From Setoptus koraiensis (taxonomy: Eukaryota > Arthropoda), in the NCBI GenBank assembly GCA_048013815.1, contig CM106586.1:13888001-13952000 (forward strand): a stretch of 64,000 nt of DNA, read 5' to 3'. Positions 19,777-31,118 of the stretch are shown here, piece by piece. The number at the start of each line of letters is the position of its first letter. Positions within the stretch are counted from its first letter, which is position 1. The translations under genes and the position numbers were made by a program. Under the pieces are notes generated by a model that searched no databases, had not been told where the DNA came from, and saw only the letters and a program-made list of their open reading frames with translations.

Positions 19777-20913
19777 ACAAGCTTGTTGAAATAATTAAAT
19801 CTCGTTAAATGTGGTGTTAGATTCATTAAGAAGATGTATTCTAAAAGAACTCTATTTCAGTCGATGTTGAGATTGGCACATTGATGGAGTGACAAACAAT
19901 TCTATCGCTAGTGCTTCAATTGATCTCTAGCGATAGAGCTGTCAATTTGTATTTTATCACTAACGGTTGAAGGCTGTCTACATGTAGTAATGACGATGAT
20001 ATATTTCAGATATATCCATGTGGCATGAATAGTTGATGACATACATAAAGATCCTAGACAAGATAGTAATCTACACCTGTGATCATTGAATTGGTGGCAA
20101 TGAAAAATACAATCCAACATACGCTGCTCAAAAAATAATAATATTACACATGTATCACATGTTCGAGTAACTTACACAAATCGTTGGACTCATTGACGGT
20201 GTACTTGTTCATACGGGATGAATGTCTGAAAGCATTTATCACAAAACCAGACATATAGTCGGAAAAATAAACAAGGAACCTTTGCTACAACATTAGGAAT
20301 TTTTACATATACTTTTTTTCTGTTAATTTCCAAACCAAATACAAAATACTGCACACATCCTAGTGTTGGTGCGCGCCTAACGACAGGCGAATTTTCATGC
20401 AGAGTGAGAACTTATGTTACTGTTCAAGAGATACACTGAAACGAATACTGTCTAACTGAAAGCGACTCTCTTCGAATGTAAATTTTTGTAGCCGAATTCC
20501 TCCTGACCTCAGCTTGAATATTTTGGGGCCGAGGTGCCTTGCTGACTCATCCCCATGACCAGGGCGCCAAACATATCTACCATTGCTGTTCTCGTTGCTC
20601 TTTTAAAGAGACGGTGGCCGTCAGTGATCGAATTTGCTGGTATCCCTCGTGGAATTCCATTGACACCACCATCTCCCCTGGTGTCATTCCGATGGATACT
20701 CTCAAGTGGAAGCTCTCGCAAGAAAATATTTTTTCCAATGACCGGAACCTAATGAGAAAGGAATTTCTCGCGCGGGGGGGGGACACTGGACGGGAGATAG
20801 GACTCCCATCATGGGAGTTTGTGCGTGTGCTCCGGCATGACAAAACATGTTGTTGGTGTTTGAATTTCGAGCAAATTTTCGCGCATGCGTGCAATTCGTA
20901 GAAAAAGTATTCC

Positions 20914-20921
20914 TTCGAGAA
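20914..20921. promoter_or_regulatory. Possible heat-shock element
   Basis: TTCGAGAA fits the paired nTTCnnGAAn unit and is preceded directly by another TTC. It lies about 400 bases before the DnaJ start codon. A single pair is weak evidence. Confidence 0.3.
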
Positions 20922-21094
20922 AAAACCAAGCCGATAATCAAGTGTGTGCAATGCAACTTACTGTTGTGTCTGCCTGCAGAGAGTACGTCGTTCGTGCGCA
21001 CCTTGAACGCGGTGGTTTCATTTTATGCATTGACTACCACACGATGGTTCTCGGGCAACACACTGCTACTAATAAATATAGACAAGAGAAAATC

Positions 21095-21102
21095 TATATA
21101 AG
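21095..21102 (+). promoter_or_regulatory. Possible TATA box of the DnaJ gene
   Basis: TATATAAG lies 213 bases before the start codon, which would leave a 5' UTR of about 185 bases. Confidence 0.45.
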
Positions 21103-21314
21103 CGCCGACAGATTTTTCCTTTTCTAAGCACGCCTCGCTAAGTTACGCTAACATATATTCATTTATATATATTCATGTATCGGTATACTTGCTAGAATCT
21201 ACTAGAAACTAGGAATAAACAATTCACACTCACAGACACACTCACATTACAATCATTCTAGCCTATTATTACTAATTAAACAATTGGGATTCGATTTATA
21301 ATTGATCCGCAAAG

Positions 21315-22568
21315 ATGGTCAAAGAAACAAAATACTACGATATTCTAGGTGTTAGCCCCAATTGTACGGAGGATGAGCTAAAAAAATCCTATCGCAAGCT
21401 TGCATTAAAGTATCATCCCGATAAGAATCCAAATGAGGGCGATCGATTCAAGCAAATAAGTCAGGCATATGAGGTATTATCAAATCCCGAAAAGAGAGAA
21501 ATTTACGATCAGGGAGGCGAACAAGCTATTAAGCAGGGCGGACAAACGGGCGGCGAATACAATCCAATGGATCTGTTCGACATGTTCTTCGGTGGCAGCA
21601 GAATGCGCGAAAGGGGCCCAAGAAAAGGAAAGGACATCACATATACTATGAGTGTCACTTTAGAGGAATTGTACAATGGTGCAACAAGAAAATTGGCTAT
21701 CCAAAAGAAAGTTGTATGCGACAAATGCGATGGCAGAGGAACAAAATCGCCCACTATTGGGCCACAAAAATGCGCTGGTTGCAGAGGCTCAGGTACAAAG
21801 GTTAGAGTGGAACATGTAGGACCCAGTATTGTTCAAAGAATAGAGTCAAAATGTAACGATTGTTTGGGACAGGGCGAGACGATACCACAAAAGGATAGAT
21901 GTAAGAATTGCGATGGTAAAAAAATTGCTAGAGAAAAGAAAATTATGGAGGTTCACATTGATAAAGGTAGAGAGGACCAACAGAGAATTGTCTTCTCTAA
22001 TGAGGGCGACATGGAACCAGGCTACGACTTGCCCAGTGACATTGTTGTTGTATTAGATGAAAAACAGCATGATCGTTTTCAGAGAGTCCAAAAAAATGAC
22101 CTATTGACTACATTAGAGCTCAACCTAACTGAGGCGCTTTGCGGTTTCACTAGGATCATTCAAACTCTAGACGATAGAATTCTTGTATTAAAGTCTGAGC
22201 CGGGAGAAGTTGTAAAACATGGATCATTCAAATGCATTAACGGAGAAGGCATGCCCATGTATAGGAGTCCGTTTGAGAAAGGTCGCTTGTTAGTACAGAT
22301 TTCCGTAGAATTCCCTAAATCGATAGACCCTCTTGTGGCTTCCCAACTGGAAATATTGCTGCCACCTAAACAACCAGTAGAAGTACCAACTGGCGAGCAT
22401 GTCGAAGAGGTAACCATGTTAGACTTCGATCCGACGAAGGACAGAAACAGAGGTGGTAGAGGAGGACGTGCAGAAGCTTATAATGAAGACGACGAAGAGG
22501 GTGGATATAGTGGCATGCCTGGAGACTGGCAGCGAGCTGGTTCAGGAGTTCAGTGTAGGCCCCAATAA
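21315..22568 (+). CDS. DNAJA: DnaJ homologue subfamily A (type I Hsp40)
   Basis: One exon, 417 residues, from the ATG at 21315. The J domain at residues 1-70 has the HPD signature in [11 protein letters not shown] short Gly/Phe region follows ([12 protein letters not shown]). The zinc-finger region at about 135-210 has four CxxC modules: [24 protein letters not shown] and CKNCDGKK, the last lacking its second glycine. The C-terminal substrate-binding domains follow. The protein ends VQCRPQ, a CaaX box ending in Gln, which predicts farnesylation as in DNAJA1 (CQTS) and DNAJA2 (CAHQ). It is a cytosolic co-chaperone that stimulates Hsp70 ATPase and delivers unfolded clients. DNAJA1 versus DNAJA2 orthology is not resolved. 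Confidence 0.95.
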   Translation: MVKETKYYDILGVSPNCTEDELKKSYRKLALKYHPDKNPNEGDRFKQISQAYEVLSNPEKREIYDQGGEQAIKQGGQTGGEYNPMDLFDMFFGGSRMRERGPRKGKDITYTMSVTLEELYNGATRKLAIQKKVVCDKCDGRGTKSPTIGPQKCAGCRGSGTKVRVEHVGPSIVQRIESKCNDCLGQGETIPQKDRCKNCDGKKIAREKKIMEVHIDKGREDQQRIVFSNEGDMEPGYDLPSDIVVVLDEKQHDRFQRVQKNDLLTTLELNLTEALCGFTRIIQTLDDRILVLKSEPGEVVKHGSFKCINGEGMPMYRSPFEKGRLLVQISVEFPKSIDPLVASQLEILLPPKQPVEVPTGEHVEEVTMLDFDPTKDRNRGGRGGRAEAYNEDDEEGGYSGMPGDWQRAGSGVQCRPQ

Positions 22569-23069
22569 TTATCACATACCTTTCAAAATGTCACTCAGAT
22601 GAGCATATCCTCATCTATTTGTAAACAAAAAATTAGTTGTCAATTTATAATTGAATCCATCTTGGGTTCGAAATCTGGCCCAATCATACCTATTTCGAAC
22701 AACTTCAACAATAAACTAACAAAGCTGCTAATTCTTTGTGCATCTTACATCTTAAGCACCTGAATCTCTGCATTTGTGTTAGAAAATCTACTCATTGAAA
22801 CTGAAGGTATGGAAGGAAGCAGACTACAAGACAATCAGGGGGTAATCAGAGTTTTTGAGTAAATTTATTTATGCTAACTGGGTCTGTAGATTCGACTTTT
22901 TTGGGCGTATATTTCGCACATCTCGGAGCAGTATATATTCTCTCAGAAGGAGTAGAAATTTCTTCTTGAATTTCAAACAAACCGAATAGAATCTAAAAAA
23001 AAATACGAGCATCTGCGCTTGCCCCCGTGAGACTCTTTTCTTGGTAGAGTGGCTTCTGAATATCTTATA
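22569..23069. other. Convergent intergenic region
   Basis: It lies between the DnaJ stop and the ARL6IP5 stop. Apart from 3' UTR sequence, nothing is recognised. Confidence 0.4.
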
Positions 23070-23767
23070 TCAATCCTCTGAATGATTCTCGGATATATCC
23101 TTCACATTGAATCCTAGAACTTTTTGTAAGAGCAAGCCCATTGGAGAGAGTGAGAGTCCCGTGCAACCAACTTGCTCTATTTTGTTTGTTATTTTGTTCT
23201 TCCAGTTTCTTTTTCTCGTTGCTGAATGTACGAACCAGATCGGCAAGGGGGTAAGTAAGGTTAATAAAAGATACAATATTGATCTTAGAGCGAAGAAAAC
23301 CGTCAAAAAGAGAGCAACACCAATTGCAACCACAATTGCCGGATGATCACTTTTGTAGTGTTGAGAATTCGGCAATTTTCCAAGTAAGAATAATGTCGAT
23401 GCTGCTATAAAAACTGCACTTATGGCACCAACTATGATTGTTCTCATGCCGCAAAACCTAAGGATAATAGAGGGTCAGAGTAGTTAGATTAACATAGTTA
23501 AACTTGATGCAACTAGGCTCATTTAGATGGGTGAAACATTTAAACTTATACTAACAGGAAAATAACGGATATTATTAGTGAGATTAGGAAATAATTTGTT
23601 TGATAATACATCAAATTGCAGACCATCCGATTATTTAGACGTTTCAAATCAGTAAATGTAGGCATAGAATAACGTGACATATTGAGTAGAAAATCGCCAA
23701 GAGTACGTGGAGGTGGAATCTTGTATGCATCCATGTTCTTTTTAATTGTTTCTGGTACTGATGCCAT
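23070..23767 (-). CDS. ARL6IP5: PRA1 family protein 3 (ARL6IP5/JWA-like)
   Basis: Two exons, 23767-23556 and 23457-23070, join in phase (GTTAGT donor, TTAG acceptor) to give 199 residues; the human protein is 188. Family landmarks are clear: PPPRTLGDFL near the start, then LKRLNNRMVCNLMYYQTNYF, which matches the NNR-V-NLLYYQTNY block, then four hydrophobic segments and the RKRNWKNKITNKIEQVG motif with PMGLLLQKVLG. The family sits in ER membranes, interacts with Rab and Arl6 proteins and modulates ER export; the mammalian protein retains a glutamate transporter in the ER. The gene lies divergent or adjacent to AT-rich sequence with no clear promoter motif. Confidence 0.92.
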
Positions 23768-24440
23768 GATTGTTCTTGTCTACTTTCCTTTTTTCTTATA
23801 TAGTTTGATATATTAGAGACTTTATTCCGACGAAGACTGAATGCTTTTGGATGTTGCACTAACTAAACTAATGATTACTGGTTCTGTTTCATATTATGAA
23901 AAATCAGTTTTCGGCATGGGCAAACTATTGCAGTTTTTCTGTCCAACAGATGCTGTCAAATAGAGAAGGAGCGATTGAACAAAAGTGTCTGCGTGTGTAT
24001 TTTTATATATATCCGCTTGTGCTTGTCGACAATATACGAGGAGAGTATATAGATTTAGTGTTGACACATCCATTAAATCCACTCGATCACATATATAGCC
24101 ACATGATGTAGTTTTTTGATACAGACTACATTTAGATCACACGCTCAATGTCATTAGGAAAGATCAGTCAAATCCTGATTGTGTGTAGTGTTATACACTC
24201 TAAATATACAAATGCATTCTATAGTATATTGAAGCCGAGGATGCGAGCCCCTTTTCTAGCGCGCGTGAGTTTCAGGGTGGGATAATCTTTGGCCAATTCT
24301 CATCTGCACAAGCTCATTCCAATCTTCTAGAATGATTTGAAATGTGATTCTCTTTGAAATAGATTCTCTCACACATAGATAGACGGAAACGTGTTGCGAA
24401 CGAATATAAACTAGTTTTATTAGTTGAGACAAATAGCTTG
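23768..24440. other. Intergenic
   Basis: It lies between the ARL6IP5 start and the DCTN4 stop. No gene is supported. Confidence 0.4.
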
Positions 24441-25940
24441 TCATGCAACAACTTTACCCAGTGACACCATGACACTATGAGTCATCTTTTCTATTCTGTC
24501 CGCGTCGCGAGGACTCTGCAGAACAACAATATCATGGCTCATATTGAAGCAACATCTCAAATCAGCCGTTTCCGACAAGGGCTTGACCTTTAAAAAGAAA
24601 CCAGCTTTATACAATTTTTGATATAGAACTTGAGATTGGTTGGACTCTGTGGACGTTACCAACGCTGCGGGTATATGCTCGAATTCAGCTGTCTCATCCT
24701 TTGGGCCCAGCTTAATGTCACCAGGCGGTAGTGTTAGCTCATATAATTTATCATCGTCTACATCTGCTGACTGGGCGAAAGTAACCTGTACCTGATTAGG
24801 GGTCTGGTTTTGTATAGTCATCTCGATCAGGTTGACCTCATTCACTTTCAGTAGATTAGGATACTTTTTTGGTCTAAATTTAAGTTCAGGCACGTGGTAA
24901 TAGGCGGAGAGCTGTATTTTAAATTTGATGGATACCGGACTATACTCTGATCGACACAGATTGTGCTCACAAGTTTTGCATCGCAGTGATCGCTTCACTG
25001 ACAAAGATTTACTAATAGGACGAAAAGACTCAAAGCATTCTGGCTGTAATTCGACCTGAGCCAGTCTCTGTTCTATGGAGCTCACCATTTCTAAGTTGAA
25101 ATCTTTGTCATAGTAGTGTTGAGCATTCAATGGCTCAATAACATCCGTGGCAACGGGAGGAACAAATCCTGATATCGCTTTGTCTTCAGATATTTTGTTT
25201 TTTAGCTCAGAATTGTATTGGGCTGAAAGAGCTGTTTTACCTTGATATGACTTGGCTCGTAAACTAGCTGTAAGCTTTGGCGAAAGCGACGCGGATATGC
25301 CGTATTTATCTAACAAGTGCATGGCATTCCCACTCCGTGGATGAAATCTTCTCTTTTCTTTGTCTGATTTCTCTTTTTGTGCTAAAGCTTTAAAATATTC
25401 GAATAGTTCCTCTAGACGTTTGGTGTTTGGTACTTCAATCTCTGGGAGATCGTTTGTTACTTTGGATGCCTCAAATATTGTGAATGTTTCCGAAGACCAC
25501 CTACAGAAAGCACAAGTAAGCTGGCAGGTCTTCTTGATGGCTTCTCCTGACGAGGCGTCCTCGCCTGGTTGTGATATGGACAACGTGGTTGTTGAAAGCA
25601 GGTGGAAACACGACGGGCAATGATAACAAGAGGCGCATTTATTCTTTTGAAATTTGGGATCTATGGTCGGTATATACTCGAGACAATGTTGACAGTATTG
25701 AGAGTCTACCTCATGGGAAACACAGTCTCTACATCGTAGGGCCATGCAATGGCGACAGAAATAGGTGGAATAGAGTCTCTTGAATGTTCCGCAACTGCAT
25801 TTGTATAGAATAGAATCATTGAAGAAAAGGTTCATCATATGACTGGGATCCAAGATGTCAGCATCAGATCTCGCTCGATCGGAGATCTGATCATTTAGGA
25901 AAGGTGTGTATTCACACGGTAACATGGAGGGATTCGCCAT
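24441..25940 (-). CDS. DCTN4: Dynactin subunit 4 (p62)
   Basis: One exon of 499 residues (460 in human). I use the ATG at 25940; TTTTTCTCAG directly before it looks like a splice acceptor, so a 5' UTR intron is possible. The N-terminal zinc-binding region is well kept: CRHCMALRCRDCVSHEVDSQ, YCQHCLEYIP, CASCYHCPSCFHLL and CAFCRWSS. The central YFKALAQKEKSDKEKRRFHP and LDKYGISASL match the family, as does VKRSLRCKTCEHNLCRSEYS followed by PVSIKFKIQLSAYYHVPE. The protein caps the pointed end of the Arp1 filament in dynactin and so acts in dynein cargo attachment. Nothing is missing compared with the family; insertions near residues 190-260 explain the extra length. Confidence 0.95.
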   Translation of the reverse strand: MANPSMLPCEYTPFLNDQISDRARSDADILDPSHMMNLFFNDSILYKCSCGTFKRLYSTYFCRHCMALRCRDCVSHEVDSQYCQHCLEYIPTIDPKFQKNKCASCYHCPSCFHLLSTTTLSISQPGEDASSGEAIKKTCQLTCAFCRWSSETFTIFEASKVTNDLPEIEVPNTKRLEELFEYFKALAQKEKSDKEKRRFHPRSGNAMHLLDKYGISASLSPKLTASLRAKSYQGKTALSAQYNSELKNKISEDKAISGFVPPVATDVIEPLNAQHYYDKDFNLEMVSSIEQRLAQVELQPECFESFRPISKSLSVKRSLRCKTCEHNLCRSEYSPVSIKFKIQLSAYYHVPELKFRPKKYPNLLKVNEVNLIEMTIQNQTPNQVQVTFAQSADVDDDKLYELTLPPGDIKLGPKDETAEFEHIPAALVTSTESNQSQVLYQKLYKAGFFLKVKPLSETADLRCCFNMSHDIVVLQSPRDADRIEKMTHSVMVSLGKVVA

Positions 25941-27442
25941 TCTGAGAAAAAGATTAGGTGTATTTATCCAAGCCAACCAAGCAAATGATTATTCAATGAC
26001 GTCTTCGGTTGTCATGAGTTATTGTTGATGACCATCTAAATCAATGGATATTATTTCGGGTCCTGAAGCACGTATGACTCTCGAACATGTTTTTCTTCAA
26101 TACAATATCAAAAGTTGCAGCAGAACAGCTGTCTCAGTGTAGGCATGCGCTTGAACTTGCCCACATTCATCCACTGTTATTTTGCGATGCTCTCTGCGTG
26201 AATGGGTCGCCGACGAATACTCAAAGTATTGAATACTCCATCCAAAAGTTTCCAACAAATGATTAGTGTCAATGATGTAAGACTAACTAGACGAAAATTG
26301 ATTTTGACAATGAATAGTCAAATAGAGGTTCTTTTCACAGCAAATAATCTGTCGGCTTCGCAAAGTCAGTGAAAGTGGTTCAAAATTAGTGTTCAAATTG
26401 CGCGCACTCTAGACGCAGGATGTCCCATCGCTGTTTTACACTGGATGCAATGGATGAACGAATTGTTACATCATATGTTACATACAACTATAGCTCCCGA
26501 TATCCTAGAGGGGGCGCTTTAGTTACGAGTCATCGAAAGTAATGGCCTACTCGTACATCGTTTGAGCAACTCTCACTGCCTTTTAGTGTCGTTCACAACA
26601 CTTCGCTCATGCACTGTACCAATATGCATTACATAAGAGTAGCTAGTCTTATAGCGACAATGTGTGCTTGCCCCCTATGCGCAGTTGTAGTGATGTGCAG
26701 CCTTGTCTTACGTAATTTTAAAATTGCCGCTGAGTTATGCGCAGGGGAGAGAGACAAGTTTTCCCCTATATCCAAATGTTCAGTGTTTTCTGTGCCGATT
26801 TGCACATTGCTACAGCTATAAGTGCAAGTGTGGCTATCGTACTGGATGTGATCTCACTTCTTGCGGAGTTTGAAACTCTGAGTTTCTGTGCGAGTTTTTG
26901 TACACACAATTCTATAGATTGTATTTGTGCATGATTCAGTCGGTCTTGTGCGCGCGGTCTTGCTAAATGTGCGTGGGCGCTCGAAATGCAGCGTGAAAGC
27001 TGCCTAATGGCATTACGTCAAATGCAATTGAGGTTGCTCTATGTGCCATCTGTGTGCAGAACAAGGCGCTTGTGCGTGTGCACAGAAAGTTTGTAAAAAG
27101 TGAGATAACACCCAATACGTGCTAAATAAATAAAATAAATATATGATCGCATATATCAGTGTATTGGTGACTGTAGCACTAATATGCTTGTAAAAATTGA
27201 ATCAATGTGAGTCACGGCGGCCCATCTCTGCGTCTCTGACTCCTTGTAGTCAATCAGCACCAACCCGTTTGTCCGTTATTTTCAAACGTGTAATATCTAT
27301 CGTGTCTATCCAAATTGATTGAAATAAACAAGACAGACAGGGAGAGAAAGAGAGGGAGATAGAGGCACATGTACATTCATTTGGACACACATATAAATAT
27401 ATATATTAGTTGCACAATTGTAGAACATTAAAAGAATTAATA
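25941..27442. other. Divergent intergenic region, 1.5 kb
   Basis: No gene is supported. Scattered GTGTGC/GCACAC pieces occur from about 26640 to 27090 and a GAGA-rich tract near 27340-27362. It probably holds the DCTN4 and zinc-finger promoters. Confidence 0.4.
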
Positions 27443-30101
27443 ATGAAGAAAATCGATAATTCTATTACTACTATTACTACTCATACCACTACTCCTACCG
27501 ATACTACCACCACTACAACTACTACTGATACTACCACAACTACTGTTGGCACTGCTGAGCAAAATGGAGAGCCGCTAAACACCACTAAAGTAGATTCAAG
27601 TGATTCACCTTCAATAAATGACAAGGATAATCTAAAGCTTCCCCGTAGACGCCCCATTTATGAAACAGATGATTTAATTAGAGAACTTTCACCACCTATC
27701 GAAGGAACCGAGGACCCAAGTACCATAATAGGAGCAGATGGTACAATAAATGGAAGGAAACCAGTACAATGCAATATTTGTAAGAGATATATGCCCGAGT
27801 CAAGACTGGCCAACCATATTAGACACTTGCACGACAATAGACCCAGTGTAAATCCGAAAAAAAACTTCAAATGTGATCATTGCGGAAAACAATTCACTAT
27901 CAGATATACATACCAACAACACGTTAAAACACACACACAAGGTAGGCCCAAGTGTCCAGAGTGTGGAACTACTTTTGCCTCCGCTTTTAGCTTGTTTCGT
28001 CACAGAGCTAAAAATCATGGGATTGAACACAATTACAAAACGCATAATTGTGATCAATGCAATAAGACTTTCTTTAGTTTGAGTGAGCTCAAACTTCATC
28101 AACAGCGCCACTCAACCGACAAAGAATTCAAATGTCAGGAATGCAATAAGGCATTCTCTGTGAAAGGAAACCTTAGAATTCATATGCGGACACATGCTAA
28201 GGAGAAACTATTCAAATGCGATATTTGTGGTAATTCATTTTCTCATCCTTATTCCCTAGTCAGCCATAGGCGAATTCATACAAATGATTGTCCGCATAAG
28301 TGTCCTCACTGTGACAAAGGTAAGAGTACTTTTATATGAGTTACAGCACCCATCCTCCATACCAACTATTTGATGCACTATTATTAATACTTTATGAACA
28401 AATTTTCCTCTAAATAATCCTACCGGCAGCCTATAGAGCTAAACATCAGCTCACTTCTCATATGATTGTTCATACAGATTTGAGACCATTCAAATGCGAT
28501 CAATGTCCGAAGACATTCCGATCTAGAACAGCCTTCAAAATGCATCAAGATGAACACAAAGGTATCAAAAGGTTCACTTGTAAATTTTGTGAGAGACAAT
28601 TCCAGTGCTATGGCAATAAGCTCAAACACGAGCGCCGTCACATTGGAGAAAAGAAACACAAATGTGGTTACTGCGACAAAGGTAAGTGAAATCAAATCGG
28701 CAAACTATTCATAGTACTTAGCCATTTATGTTTTCTATAAGTCCGATACTAACTTGATCATGTATTTTCTAATATTTTCACTCTGTAGCATTTATTGAGA
28801 AGCAGGAACTTAAGAACCATCTCAAAATACACGAAAGAAACCAAAAATCTGTCAATAGCTCTGATATTGTCGAGACTGAACAACCATCTAGTTCAACTAG
28901 AAATTGTGGAACTACCAATGCCAAAACCAGCAAAAATACTCCTAAAAGTAATGCCGGTCAGGCTAATCGTGTTGTAGTAACCAAGGTTAACCAACAAACA
29001 ACGAAATGCAACATTCCGGAGCTCACCAATGACACTTTAGGGATCCTAAGTGATAATGTCAATCGTCAAACAAGTGGCACTAATACGTTTTTTGTGGGTA
29101 TGGCTGATGGACAACAATTCAATGGGAATCATCATAATCAAACTAACTCGACAACAAATGCAACTCCAGATCAAATGCACGGTGTCATGATCATGAATAC
29201 AAATGAGGCTTCTCAGCGGCAAGAAGGTCAAGGTGGTTTAAGCTCAAACATTCATCACCCGCCGAACATTTCTAACACCAGTAATGTTCTCATGCAAGCC
29301 TATCCAAGCACTGTTGATGTACAAGCAACCTCCTCGCCTGGAATTGTATTGTCCCAGCAGTTGCAACCACAAGCACTCAATCAGCATATTGACCAAAGTG
29401 GCGATCAATATCATGCTAATTCATACGCTACTACAACTAATCAACAAAACCAACAGTGGCACCAAAATGAAGTTCAACAAACAGCTTCGAATGCACATAC
29501 AACTATGCATTGCCACCCTACTCTGGTGCCAAATCAGATGAATATTAGATTCGCCTTGAACGCCAATGGTCACCAACACTCAGGAATGAACCACGAAGAC
29601 CCCTATGGTCAACAACAACAGCAACTACAGCAACAACCGCAACAACAACAACGTCCACAGCAGCAACTTCAACATAGACCCACGACTGCCCCGCCCCAAC
29701 AACAAAATATCCATCGACCACTTTATGTGGTTCTGTTGCAACAGCCCCACTTAAAGACAACTCGTTCTAATCAACAAACAGTCAATAGTTTATCTACACA
29801 ACAACAAAACATTCAGCAACAACAACAACAACAGCACCCACAGCCGGTTAATCTGCGGAATCCAACCAACGGTAACCAGAAGGGATCATCTGGTACCTCT
29901 GTGATCAATGCCGGCCAACAACAAGTCATACAGGCTACTAATGTTAAGGGTAGCAGACAATTTCATCGCAATCAACACGTGGCATGTAGGTTGTGTAAAC
30001 AACTGGTACCTGATATCCGCCATCATCTAATAATATTCCATAGAGTTGAACTTGGAAGTGGTGAGGATATCAGTTCTTGGTTTACACCTGCTACTCGTTA
30101 A
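27443..30101 (+). CDS. C2H2 zinc-finger protein, ten fingers plus a divergent C-terminal finger
   Basis: Three exons, 27443-28319, 28430-28681 and 28789-30101, join in phase to give 813 residues. I chose the ATG at 27443; the open sequence before it has none. A Thr-rich stretch comes first, then finger 1 (CNICKRYMPESRLANHIRHL, H) and nine more regular fingers with F-C-x2-C-x12-H-x3-H spacing to about residue 395. Both introns fall at the same place in a finger, inside the codon after CDK (CPHCDK and CGYCDK). The C-terminal half is Gln/Asn-rich with polyQ runs and ends in CRLCKQLVPDIRHHLIIFH, which resembles finger 1. This is a nuclear DNA-binding regulator by family. Targets and orthology are unknown. 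Confidence 0.88.
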
Positions 30102-30373
30102 GAAATTTGAGAGATTACTACAACGATAGTCAACATTTTTTGATTGAAATCAACCCCGAACATAAAGACATACATATTAATTGTTAATTAAGACATAGTT
30201 TAAGGAAACTCTAAAAGAGATAAATCAACATTTGGTTAACTAAAAAACTTGTATTAGCTTGAAATAATAAAAGCTAATGTTATTAAGACTATATGATCAG
30301 TTTATTTTTTCATTCATCCTTTCTTGACTATGCTAATTGTTTATAGTGTATAGTCTACTCATTTCCTTCAATA

Positions 30374-31118
30374 TTAGAATTTTGAGACAACACTATTCTT
30401 TTCTATACTTGGCCTCTTTGGTGAGTATTTTTTTGATGCAACACATCGATTCTGGCGACATGAATAAGTAGCTTCGCAAGGACAAACATCCAAATAGGTA
30501 TTCTTGTAAAGTTTACTGGCGCCGTTTGGCCAAGCGAGAAGCCTGTCCTCGCCCTCACTCCTTTTATGGCATCTGGAGTTGCTAGTGGATAATTTCTACG
30601 AACATTGTATGAGAGAATCAAGAGAATAGAAGGTGATTGTTATTTTCCGAGGCCTTGATATATTATATATATATATGCACGGCAGTGAATTGTTCTATTT
30701 CAAAAAAAAAAAAAATAGTTACCTTGCAAATGGGCTCGCTATATCTCATGTAACCTTTGTTTGGTGAAAGTTGTTGGTTAAATGGTGAAAAATTGTATTC
30801 TCAGCTATCTACTCTTCATTCAGTTTGGACCAAAACTTACCCACTGTGCAGCAGTAACCCGGGCCACATTCTTCTGTTGAGGAACACTTTCTGGCGTTTT
30901 GTATGGCTACCAGTTCGGGATCTTCGCTGGCATTGACAGTCCCAATGATCTAATCAAAGAAAAGAACAATGGTGTTTGTGAGATGAACAAATTTGTGGCT
31001 GATTGTCACTACTGACACTCGAACTACTTAAAGCAACAGTTGGTGATATAAGTAAACTTACAACGATGACCAAAAATGTGAGAGATGATAAGAGCAGCGA
31101 TGAGGAATTTGTATGCAT
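30374..31118 (-). CDS. Astakine/prokineticin-like secreted cytokine, four exons
   Basis: Exons 31118-31062, 30949-30841, 30799-30723 and 30595-30374 join in phase with GT/AG borders to give 154 residues. Exon 1 and the start of exon 2 encode a signal peptide (LLLSSLTFLVIVIIGTVNA). The mature part has ARKCSSTEECGPGYCCTV, then GYMRYSEPICK, then a Cys, then VCPCEATYSCRQNRCV: ten cysteines in the order C-x5-C-x4-CC-C-C-CxC-C-C of the prokineticin domain. The CC followed by RYSxPxC is characteristic of arthropod astakines, haematopoietic cytokines that promote haemocyte production in crustaceans. An insertion of about 20 residues sits after the CC, and about 25 residues between cysteines 6 and 7 are Lys/Ser/Gly-rich. 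The exon 3 acceptor (CTGAG) has a poor pyrimidine tract and is the least certain border. Confidence 0.82.

Larger units (their letters stand above)
19777..21314. other. Divergent intergenic region
   Basis: It separates the transporter start from the DnaJ start. Overlapping frames on both strands between 20500 and 21000 look like chance. A run of G's near 20776-20784 and the promoter elements listed separately are the only marks. Confidence 0.45.

Noticed and set aside
20500-21127. Overlapping frames of 60-124 residues on both strands upstream of DnaJ
   Set aside because: They overlap in up to six frames, show no domain, and lie in a promoter region of raised GC content. Chance is the better explanation.
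22660-22680. GGTTCGAAATC resembling a tRNA B box
   Set aside because: No A box and no cloverleaf stems can be drawn around it.
30403-30621. 72-residue minus-strand frame starting at a TTG
   Set aside because: It overlaps exon 4 of the astakine-like gene in another frame. The spliced reading explains the same DNA with ten matching cysteines.
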